A stretch of 64,000 nucleotides of DNA from Heliocidaris erythrogramma. Taxonomy: Eukaryota > Echinodermata > Echinoidea > Camarodonta > Echinometridae. Position 1 is the first letter of the stretch. Each line of letters begins with the position of its first letter. Shown here in pieces: positions 54,840 to 64,000 of the stretch. The notes under the pieces are model-generated. The model saw only the letters and a program-made list of their open reading frames with translations, did no database searches and was not told the DNA's origin. The position numbers and the translations under genes were made by a program. The stretch is from NCBI GenBank assembly GCA_025617745.1, contig CM046869.1:1572823-1636822 (forward strand), given 5' to 3'.

Positions 54840-56185
54840 TTTTTTTTTTTTTTTTTTTTGCTTGTCAAAAAATTTTGAAGTAAAAAGACCCCCCAAAAAA
54901 AAAAAAAATTCACCCCCCCCCTCCCCCGGAAAAAAAAAAAAAATTCTGGTGACCTTTGTTTTTCTTCTCTTTTTTCTATTTTGCTGTCGGCAAAAAAGAA
55001 AAGGAGGGGGAAAAGGGAGAGGAAAGAGGAAAGGGAAAAGAAGGGAAAACAAAGGCGTCCCCCTTCGGCAATAGGCTGCACCTCCCCCCCCCCCCCCCGA
55101 GGATTTTCAAATTTCCGATATTCGGGCAACAACCACTTCATATTTGGGCAACGAGGAGATATATTCACATATTTGGGCAGCGAGGTTCCGATATAATTAT
55201 GTAACTTCTGTATGTAACTTCTGTACATTCTCTCTACGAAAAGTTCCAAAATAAAAATTTGTTCGCTCGCTTCGCTCGCTCGCAAGATTTAGAAATTGAT
55301 ATTCGGGCAAAAGGCGTCCCCTTCGGCAAAGACCCGATATTCAGGGAACCACTACTTCATATTCGGGCAGCAAAGTGAGGTGCTAAAATATCCACATATT
55401 TGGGAGGCGAGGTTCCGAGATAATTGTGTAACTTCTGTACATTTTCTCTACGAAAAGTTTTTTTAAAAATTAGAAACTGAAAAGTTGATATTCGGGCAAA
55501 AGGCGTCCCCCTTCTGCAGAGTTCCGATATTCGGAGAACCACCACATTATTCGGGCAGCAAAGTGAGGTGCCAGAATATCCACATATTTGGGCAGCGAGG
55601 TTCCCAGATAATTATGTAACTTCGGTATGTAACTTCTGTACATTTTCTCTACGAAAAGTTTTATAAAAAATTTGCTTGCCCGCTTCGTTCGCTCGCAAAA
55701 ATTCCGAAATTGAAAAGTTGATATTCGGGCAAAAGCGGTCAGCCCCCTCCCTGCAAAAGTGGGCCTGTATGACATCTGGTATTTTCTATATTTTGTGAGG
55801 GGACCCCACGAGGGGCTCTACCCCTTCGGACCTCGCTGGGGGTTTCACCCCAAGACCCCCACTGCAACCGTACCACTTTAAAATTCCTTCCGACGAAGAA
55901 GTCCAATAAACCCCGCATAAATCCCCGGGAATATGCATGCTTTTGACCAAAAACGAATAATTTGCAATACCAAATTACACGTTAATTCCGTTGTTGTTAT
56001 TGATGACCTTAAGTGGGCGTGTACCGATCACGTGAGATCGACGACATCCAATGAGATCGTGCTCTAGCAGACGACCATGTTGCAGACGTACGTCCGCCCG
56101 AAGACAAGCCCAACCTAGCCGGTGTTAGAAGAAACAATTTTAAAAGGGGGCACAATAAAAAAGGCCCCTAAATCCGCCACTGGTT
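54840..56185. repeat. Composite repeat with homopolymers and three tandem units
   Basis: It starts with a T run then GCTTGTCAAAAAATTTTGAAG, as in the element at 20843-21234, followed by A and C runs. From about 55050 to 55745, three related units share AAGGCGTCCCC, TATTTGGGCAGCGAGGTTCC, TAACTTCTGTACATT and CTCTACGAAAAGTT, at unequal spacing of about 258 and 190 bp. It ends near CCTAAATCCGCCACTG at 56185, a typical terminus of the CAGTGGCGGA type. I could not find the matching left terminus, so the bounds are approximate. The open frames on both strands are artefacts of low-complexity sequence. Confidence 0.55.
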
Positions 56186-56549
56186 TTCTCGGAGGGTTAA
56201 TTGACCGACATTGTTAGCCTCTTGGGCTCCCAAACTAATGGTGCTCGATCCGCTTTTATTCACATTTTAGGCAAGAGCCCATATGCCAATTGGGTTTCGA
56301 AAAGGGGACTGCGGCCTATTCGTCCCCCCCCCCCCGATCCGCCCCTACTATTCTCTCATGGATGTGAGGAATGGGATTGCATAGTGTTGGTGGTTGATCT
56401 CATTCAAATGAATTGGGGAAAAAAAACAATAGGAGATCATTAGTTTGTCCTCATTTCTATTTGAGTCATTTTTACAGATCGGTTGTAAGAGAGAATAACA
56501 GAATAAGAGAGTATGAGAAAATGAAAGCCTGTGAGAGGGGGAGAGAAGG

Positions 56550-56582
<33 letters not shown>

Positions 56583-59107
56583 CACGGGGCAAAAAGGAAT
56601 GGGATATTCCTATAAAGACAGAATAGGACTGGTAAAAAATAAATTATATCATCAGCTGCTATTGTTGGTTATTAGTTAATTCATTTCAAAATACGGAGGC
56701 TACCCCCCCCCCCCCCCCCCCTTCGTACAATCGGAGCCATTAGGAGGCGTTTTCTTCGCCTGTCATCTCAAATTGCTACAGCAGAATATTACAAATAACT
56801 CACCGTCCGTTATTTATATTGGTGGCGTATGCGGGGGGGGGGGGGGGGCTCATGCCTGACGAACAAAAAACATCAGATGCATTCTATTCTCAGTTTTCGG
56901 ACAAGCAAGGAAAGAAGCTATCACATTTTTCAGGTTCCTTCTGTGCCGGGGGGGCACATTTCCTTTCATTCGATGTGTAACTAAGATATGTCAGATTTGG
57001 TTTTGTCTGTCAGTAGTAGGGACACGTGCATTCCTGGATACTCTACCCATAAAAATAAGGGAATCTTGTATTTTTATATTTATATAAGGAATTGCTCGCA
57101 CACAATCTCATTTTATTAAAGCCTTTTTGCCTTGACTTTTAACAAAATAAGGCCAATAAATTTACATTATAGGTCTATAATCCCTATAGTAAAGGTGTCT
57201 GTCGGGTAGAACTATTCGAAATTTCTATTCATTAAATTAAATAGCTGTAACTTTCCTTTGCAGGCTGAGTCATATTGTTGATTATGCATTATGTTTTTAT
57301 CCTGAGTTCATCGATAATGAAGGAAATGAATCATTAAGTATATCTGACTTTATCGTTTTATCGCTTAAGCACAACTATGAGAAGAAGAAAATAATGGAGA
57401 TTACGGTCCGTGGAAGAGTTCTATAAAAATCCGTCATTTGTTACCACCAACAATTTTCTTATCATCCCTTCATAACGTGATAATCACCATGGTTGAATAG
57501 CGTCGAGGACAGCCATTAGCCTTCTATTTCCTGAAATCATTTCATTCATTTTTCCTCTATAGCCGTACCTAGATTCATGATTAAAAGCGATTACAGTACG
57601 AACAAACGTACCATATCTATATACCGTTTCCTCTTGATCCAGAAATTAGATACACATGAATAGTGGCATAAATGCCTTGGCGGTACTATATATTTCAAAA
57701 AAAGACAGGATTCAGAAAGGTCGGTTTCTAATTCAGCCTACTATCGTCATGATCGTAAGAAAATTCTTTTAAAACCTCAATCGCAATTTGGATTTTCGCT
57801 TAATAGCTTTTCCGAGTGCATTTCGACAAATCCCCATGCAGTAATCGGAACCAAACTTAACTTTAATACTGTCGGTACTGATAAGGAACTTTTTTTGAGT
57901 AGAAGTTGTTCTTTTCACACGTAGCTTGTCTTACCCTTCTCCTAGCCTTATCTAGCCTTTCCTTACTTACCTAACCGAACCTAACGGCGGTGTGAACCCA
58001 TTTCGGGGGAAAAAACAGATGTTCGTACAGCCTTGCTAAGCAACATCCAACATAATCGCAGTATTGGATACAAATGGATACAAAACCTTTTAACTTGTTA
58101 AAGGTCACAATTATACATATCTTCACACCCATGGAGCTACTATGTAGAAAGATGCAAAATTCCATTTTAGGTTTAGTTGCCTTCACTCTATTAAAGATAG
58201 ATGGAAAGAATAAAACAGAAAAAAAAAACACTAGCAATGCAAGTTCTTGCATTTCTAGTGGTTTTTTTTTTCTTTTTCGCCCTTTCCATCTAAAAAAAAA
58301 TTATTTGAAAGAAGAAAGAAAAATAAACACAAACGTGTTAGTTTCTCTCTTTCTCAAAATAGGGGAATTTAAAGAAAGCAGCAGTATTTCAAAATGCAGA
58401 TCGTGAGCGAACTCAGAAGATTTCGTAATGTCCATGGCCGGAAGAAACAAATCAGGTCGTGATATATGGAGAAAAGCCCTAACTATTATTCAGACAATTA
58501 TAGTTCTTTTATATTTACTTTACTAAGATTTCAAGCATGGCATTTCATCATTCAACAATTGAATCAAGAGATATAGTCATTAAGGTTAAACGCATCTTTT
58601 CTTCGCCTTTTTTTTCCATTTGCTTTTTTTTTCTCCGAATACAGAATAATATTTAATCGATTCCGAGCTCTTTTAAAATCAATTTTGCTTTGATATCACC
58701 ATGGGAAATGGGAAAAGCGACAAAACAAAATAAGAACAAAATTAGGACGACAGAAAGAGTGGATGTATTCAATACTAAAACGTCTTTTTTAGATTTATAA
58801 AAAAAAAATCCTCCATTGATCGTTTTAATCATTTTATTAAATATGATGAATAATATGCTTTCACAATGACAAAGCACTTGCTCTGCATGCGCTGCATTGA
58901 TATCAAAAGACTATTCATCTACTGCCCATCATAGTTCATTATTGACGTTGTAATGTCCATCTATATCTGTTTGTCTTTTTTTCCTGCGGCTTTGACAAAT
59001 CCGAAATATTTTGATAAAAGCAAATTTTATCCCCATCATCGTTGGCAGACGCACATCAGGCAACATTCTGATCGTCAGAGGCATCGTATAAACCTCTCGT
59101 ACTCAGC
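56186..59107. other. Intergenic sequence and 5' flank of receptor gene 3
   Basis: No gene. It contains a C-rich repeat fragment at about 56297-56346 (ATCCGCCC end), a GA run at about 56547-56582, a C run near 56703 and a G run near 56834. The promoter of gene 3 should be at the right end. TATAAA at about 59087 is only 20 bp from the ATG and is unlikely to be the core element. Confidence 0.4.
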
Positions 59108-59323
59108 ATGGATGAAATTCACGAATACATTGCTGAAATCGCTCTACAGAGCTTAGCTTTCATCCTAAATGCCTCCACAGTGATCCTCATCATCGCATGC
59201 AGTAAGCTCAGGAAGACGCAGAACATCTTTACGTGTAACATTGCTTTGGCTGACGCCATCTCAGCTTTGTTTGTCGTTGCGAATTACGGGTTTTTCTACG
59301 GAGGTGTATTCAGGGGTGCAAAA
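59108..59323 (+). CDS. GPCR gene 3 exon 1 (TM1-TM2)
   Basis: Seventy-two codons from MDEIHEYIAEIALQSL to GGVFRGAK, with donor GTAAGT. Confidence 0.86.
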
Positions 59324-62300
59324 GTAAGTAATTCTGTACCCAAGCGTGCATTCACGAAAAGGCAAAAATAAAAAAAATGGGCCACTTGGCAAAAATATAA
59401 TTTCATTAACACTTATTTTTTCATGAAAGCCCCCCAAATAGATTTTCATCCAATTGTCACCGATAGAGAATATCTTGTGAGAAGCATGTTCGTACTAGTG
59501 TCATGCAAAAAGATATCACTTAATGACCCTGACAAAAGGAATTACAGGTACTATCCCCTGAAATTTGTTTTAAATATTAGAAAACACCTAAACTAACAAC
59601 ATTAGTTTCTAGCATTTTATATTAAGGAACGCCTGATCACGTTTCACATTGTAAGAAGGCGTTCAGTGTATGGAAGCGTTTCCGTGTAATTTACACGAAA
59701 ATTGTACAGTTTGACAGTTTAAACTCTTAAAGTTTCGCTATTCCGAAGGTTCACAATTAAAAGTGAAATGTGGTTTGTAATAACTGAAACCGACGTCACT
59801 TTCGGCATTTTGAATTATAATTTACCCGCCGTCGGACGAACGATAAGAATAAAGAACTTACGGAATCTTGAACCTTCAGACTATTACAACAGTGTTCGGA
59901 TTTCTGAACCATATTTCATTTTCGGAATAGTTCTCGGATTAATCATGAAACCCTGGTATGGGAAAATTGTGTTTCAGAATTATGAACTTTCGGAATTACG
60001 ACCCTTCGTACAAACTGGTGCCCCCCGCCCCCGATTTATATATGTTTATTCATAATGAACACTTTGGCATCACTTTTCGTTTCGTTCCTTTTATTTTCAG
60101 TACCAGTACACTCAAACTGTAAAGATCATCATGAGCTTGATAATGAAATTAATCAATTAATTATGTCGATAACGAATACAGATAAAAAGCTAATCTTGAG
60201 TTATGGCATGAAATTCCATTTCGATACAAACTGACTCAAAGAGATTCTGTATTTTTAATTTGTAAACAAATCTTTCGGCATATTACTCCCAGTGTTAAAG
60301 ATCGTATGCTCGATCTGTAATGAAAAACACAAGTCAGAAAAAATTGGAACCAGCGGGATTCGAACCTGTCATCTACTGCTTGCCGGGCAGCGACTTAACC
60401 ACCAGGCTATTCTGGTTCACGGCCAAGTCACGACGAACTAGAATCAAATACCCAAGATCCTCTTCTTTCTGACTCATTAATATTCAAACGGTCCGCCGTA
60501 GACAATGGTTAGTAAACGAAGAAGCTTGACTGGGGAGGAATTTTTAATTTGTAAACAAATCTTTCGGCATATTACTCCCAGTGTTAAAGATCGTATGCTC
60601 GATCTGTAATGAAAAACACAAGTCAGAAAAAATTGGAACCAGCGGGATTCGAACCTGTCATCTACTGCTTGCCGGGCAGCGACTTAACCACCAGGCTATT
60701 CTGGTTCACGGCCAAGTCACGACGAACTAGAATCAAATACCCAAGATCCTCTTCTTTCTGACTCATTAATATTCAAACGGTCCGCCGTAGACAATGGTTA
60801 GTAAACGAAGAAGCTTGACTGGGGAGGAATTTTTAATTTGTAAACAAATCTTTCGGCATATTACTCCCAGTGTTAAAGATCGTATGCTCGATCTGTAATG
60901 AAAAACACAAGTCAGATAAAAATTGGAACCAGCGGAATTCGAACCTGTCATCTACTGCTTGATTCTAGTTCGTCGTGACTTGGCCGTGAACCAGAATAGC
61001 CTGGTGGTTAAGTCGCTGCCCGGCAAGCAGTAGATGACAGGTTCGAATCCCGCTGGTTCCAATTTTTTCTGACTTGTGTTTTTCATTACAGATCGAGCAT
61101 ACGATCTTTAACACTGGGAGTAATATGCCGAAAGATTTGTTTACAAATTAAAAATTCCTCCCCAGTCAAGCTTCTTCGTTTAGATTCTGTATTGTTTATC
61201 ATGCAGAAGCTGAATTTCTCTTTAGACCAGGGCCCCGTTTCATAAAACTTGTTACCAATAACAAGTTGCAATAACTGTTATAAGCTACTGAAATCCTTGC
61301 ATCTGATTGGCAGAGAGCAAATCTGTCATAGAAATGTGGCAGTTGATTAAAATACTGATATAGGCCTAAGTTTTATGAAACGGGGCCCCGCACAATATAG
61401 ATAAACGAACAGCAAAAACAACAAAAAGAGCTGGAAATCAAATTCACTGACAAGTAGGCCTTACAACTAACTTAATTTTATGCAAGTGTGTCCACTGAAG
61501 TGCGGAGTCTTTTTTTTACTTCAACCTTTTCAAACAAGAAAGGAACCTCCTGCACTTTTGTCATACCAAATTTTTCTTAAGTATTTTGTTATATTCGTCG
61601 ATAATTATTGTGTATGTGCTCCTGTGCTTAAACTATTATACCGTCAGATTAAAGCTTTTGTTAACTCCCCCCCCCTTTTTTTTTTTTTTTTGTTATAGGT
61701 TTTATGGATCGTCCTTACATTTCGATCATTATACTTCATTGGAACATTCATCACTTTACTTGTGGCTATTCATCGTTTCATCATCATCCGTTTCGACCCA
61801 TTCAACAAGCGTAACCTCGTCACGGCACCTCGCTGTATCGCCATCTGTGTCATCGTTTGGGTTATACCCTTCGCAGCGTTCTTCGGCTTCAACTTTGGAA
61901 TTATTTTCCAAATTATCAACTTAGCCCTACCTGCTTTGATATTTGGGTCGAACATACTCTCCACTGTTTGCTATGCATTCGTGTACTGGGCAATTGCAAG
62001 CGCAGCGCGCAAAGCCGGCCTATCAGACAAGATTTTAGTGCAGCGCATAAAGCAAAATAAGAAAGTGCTGACGACATTCGCTCTCGTTGTGGGAACAAAT
62101 GTCGTCTGCTGGATGCCATATTGCCTGTGTAATTTCTTAGTCTCTGCAAGACCTGACTTGACTTTCGCTAACAATGATTACACACCTTGGTTTGGAATCG
62201 TTTATAATTTTGCACGATGCTTTCAGGCGCTAAACGGCGTTTTGAATCCGGTCATTTACTGGACTCGGTTAACCGATTTTCGTCACGTGCTAAAAGAGCT

Positions 62301-62478
62301 CTGTTCGTGTAAAAAGCGGAGGCCTACTGGTAACAATGTTGGGGGTAAATCGGGTAACGCAAATACTGGTAACATTTGTCAGAGTTCTCTTCAAACTCAA
62401 GAAAGTTCTATTGAAATACCTAAAAATTCTGACACAGGCCTATCAGGGAACCCAAGTAGTTATACTGTTGCCACTTAG
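59108..62478 (+). CDS. Rhodopsin-like GPCR, gene 3, two exons, 331 aa
   Basis: Exons 59108-59323 and 61699-62478 join in phase 0. The ICL1 motif is KLRKTQN, TM2 starts CNIALADAIS, TM3 ends AIHRFIIIRFDPFNKRN, TM6 has the canonical CWMP, TM5 has a proline (LALPALIFG), and TM7 has NPVIYWTRLTDFR. Residue 1 of exon 2, the place of the conserved TM3 cysteine, is valine, and the second extracellular loop has no cysteine. The tail has SSLQTQESS and ends SYTVAT. It is closest to gene 1 in TM3-TM6 and shares intron position and phase with gene 2. A plasma-membrane receptor by family; ligand and G-protein partner unknown. Confidence 0.88.
60251..61180. repeat. Tandem 289-bp units with tRNA-like core, ending in an inverted copy
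   Basis: Units starting ATTTTTAATTTGTAAACAAA begin at 60251, 60540 and 60829 (period 289). The third stops at about 60960, where an inverted copy begins and runs to about 61180, forming a large palindrome. Each unit carries, on the minus strand for the direct copies, a tRNA-like sequence with A-box-like TAGCCTGGTGG and B-box GGTTCGAATCC. Units 1 and 2 are almost identical. They are related to the TIR element at 24679-24922. It lies in the intron of receptor gene 3. Confidence 0.82.
61230..61388. mobile_element. 159-bp MITE with perfect TIRs
   Basis: GGGCCCCGTTTCATAAAACT (61230-61249) and AGTTTTATGAAACGGGGCCC (61369-61388) are exact inverted partners; the match extends one base further inward. 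The interior is A+T-rich and can pair further (TTGTTACCAATAACAA is itself palindromic). No coding sequence. The target duplication is not clear. A decayed relative ends at about 23985. Confidence 0.82.
61699..62478 (+). CDS. GPCR gene 3 exon 2 (TM3-TM7 and tail)
   Basis: Acceptor after a T run, TTGTTATAG. It codes for 259 residues from VLWIVLTFRSLYFIGT to SSYTVAT. The long poly-pyrimidine tract includes about nine C and sixteen T. Confidence 0.88.
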   Translation, partial: VLWIVLTFRSLYFIGTFITLLVAIHRFIIIRFDPFNKRNLVTAPRCIAICVIVWVIPFAAFFGFNFGIIFQIINLALPALIFGSNILSTVCYAFVYWAIASAARKAGLSDKILVQRIKQNKKVLTTFALVVGTNVVCWMPYCLCNFLVSARPDLTFANNDYTPWFGIVYNFARCFQALNGVLNPVIYWTRLTDFRHVLKELCSCKKRRPTGNNVGGKSGNANTGNICQSSLQTQESSIEIPKNSDTGLSGNPSSYTVAT

Positions 62479-62585
62479 TTGTCTTGGCTACTCTAGGCAT
62501 CTACAAATTAAAATTTATAAAACGTAATCCAAGACAGACAATTCAAGTCTTACACAAAAGTGCCTAATCTTTTATTTACTCTACA

Positions 62586-62880
62586 GTGCGTATCAAAAAA
62601 AAGTGCACACTTTGAAAATATCCTCCAAAATCATAATTCCACAATATCGATATGATTTTTTTTTTCTTATACAATTATGGGTGAGGATCTGTTCCATCGG
62701 ATGACACTATGAGTATTGACAATATTTTACACTTGAGTGAGTAATGGCTTCCTTTGTAAAACTCGCAAAAGTGCCTCTGTCTTGAATGTGTGCCTATCAT
62801 GCAGTAACTGCATGTTCTCTGTAAAGTAAAGTATCAGTTACGAAACCACTGCTCTACCACTGAGCCATCGCGCCCCATGT
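62586..62880. mobile_element. Tc1/mariner-like left end and tRNA-like fragment
   Basis: TA followed by CAGTGCGTATCAAAAAAAAG at 62584-62605 looks like a mariner-type terminus, but no matching right end is seen in the window. On the minus strand near 62840-62877 a tRNA-like 5' half (GGGGCGCGATGGCTCAGTGG, then TAGAGCAGTGG) has a good A-box but no B-box, so it is a SINE head or tRNA pseudogene. Confidence 0.45.
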
Positions 62881-64000
62881 CTAACTGAAGAAATGTTAAG
62901 ACATTATTTTAATCAATAAATTTGCTTCTTTTTAAAATTCTTATTTATCATACAAGATGTTCTTTATGGGATCTTGTAGCTTTTAAAAGGAATAAGAAAT
63001 TTGAGGAGGAAATTATGTTCCCCTCCTGTTATTGCATTCAATCTTTCCAACAATCTTCAGGAAAAAATGGATACTGATGCTGATGATTAATTTTGTGCTG
63101 GAAAGACACCACCTACAATGGCGACGGCGCACAGTGGGCCAGAATGGCTCCAAAGTGTGCCAAAATTCATATTCACCGAGTGTTACTTAGAATTTAAACT
63201 TAGATCATGGGTTTATGGGCATTCAGAACCGTAGAATCCAATCAAAAATATTTTCAAATACCTATGACGTCATTAAAAATACCGATTCTGATTGGCTGCC
63301 AAAATCCATTGGAAAATAACATATTTCTCGCATTACAATGATTTTCATACTTCAGGAAATTGATAAAGCAATCTCTATTCCTTTATATCAAAAAGTGAAA
63401 ACAGTGTTAACTTAAAGCTCAGGCATATGGTACGTAAGAGTGACTTATTATGAATATTTCAGTTCCTGGTAGAGAAAATGAACCAAAAGCTTCTGTGACA
63501 AGGCGTGAAGAGACCGCTCAGCTGATTGGTTAAACGCACTGAACTGTAGAGGTCAGTGTTTAAATATGTGAGATACATACTAACTTGTACTGCCCTATTT
63601 GGGAAGGTTGTTGAATGATTGATAACATCTTGGTCGTCGTGAATACAGTTGTATGTGAATATTGGTTACGTAGAAGGGTTGGTAAAGGCTATCGTGGAAA
63701 CTGATAATGCAATCTCTATTCCTTTATATCAAAAAGTGAAAACAGTGTTAACTTAAAGCTCAGGCATATGGTACGTAAGAGTGACTTAAACGGGGTGGGG
63801 GCACGGCGGGCGTCGTACTGAAAAATATATGTAATTATGAGAACATTCGCAATGTATTGCAATGTATGATGTCATTACTTGAAATTAAACTCCGATAATG
63901 CATATACTAATCAATAATAATATTCAGCTAACTGAAAAATGAGTAATTAAATGAAGTCTTTAAAAAAAAATGATATCACAAATTAATTTTATGATATCAC
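62881..64000. other. Intergenic sequence with a 95-bp direct repeat, no gene
   Basis: A sequence containing GCAATCTCTATTCCTTTATA and GCTCAGGCATATGGTACGTA occurs at about 63356-63449 and 63696-63789, about 340 bp apart and nearly identical. Nothing coding is recognised between or beyond. Confidence 0.6.

Noticed and set aside
54806-55285. 159-residue minus-strand frame
   Set aside because: Made of phenylalanine and lysine runs from T and A tracts; low complexity.

Overview
This is a eukaryotic, A+T-rich window crowded with repeats and carrying a few intron-containing genes on the plus strand. The gene content suggests a marine deuterostome, most likely an echinoderm and perhaps a sea urchin. 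It has a local family of two-exon rhodopsin-like receptors with HRF in place of DRY, a small secreted fibrinogen-domain (FReD) protein, Mag-like Gypsy, Ngaro/DIRS-like and jockey/CR1-like retroelements, and many short inverted-repeat elements with long C/G runs. The species assignment is inference.

Layout. 1-3859: 5' part of a Ty3/Gypsy element on the minus strand, with an open gag and a broken pol. 7.27-10.85 kb: a frameshifted tyrosine-recombinase retrotransposon (Ngaro/DIRS type) on the plus strand. 11.76-12.04 kb: a cluster of six small hairpins sharing one loop sequence. 14.5-18.4 kb: three copies (plus, minus, plus) of an element built around nested palindromes, with a C-rich patchwork between copies. 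19.2-20.0 kb: last exon of receptor gene 1, whose first exon was not found. 24.4-35.4 kb: a five-exon FReD gene in which every intron holds at least one repeat: a TIR unit with a tRNA-like core, a nearly fully palindromic Tc1/mariner-like element, SINE-like copies, and a decayed LINE plus an imperfect duplication. 37.6-41.5 kb: a decayed LINE split by two younger elements. 42.7-46.2 kb: receptor gene 2, complete in two exons. 46.8-48.9 kb: two TIR elements, one with an 8-bp target duplication. 49.1-52.8 kb: a 5'-truncated LINE with a fully open 1000-residue EN-RT frame and flanking target duplications. 53-56 kb: a TGATT minisatellite and further repeat arrays. 59.1-62.5 kb: receptor gene 3, complete in two exons, with a tRNA-like repeat array and a perfect-TIR MITE in its intron.

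How the genes relate. The three receptors are paralogues in one orientation and probably arose by local duplication. They share a phase-0 intron between TM2 and TM3, lack the usual TM3-ECL2 cysteine pair, and share short motifs near the C-terminus. The FReD gene between receptors 1 and 2 is unrelated and encodes a predicted secreted lectin-like protein. Most other sequence is transposon-derived. I saw no rRNA gene, CRISPR array or bacterial operon. All gene structures come from reading splice sites, phase and family motifs by eye.
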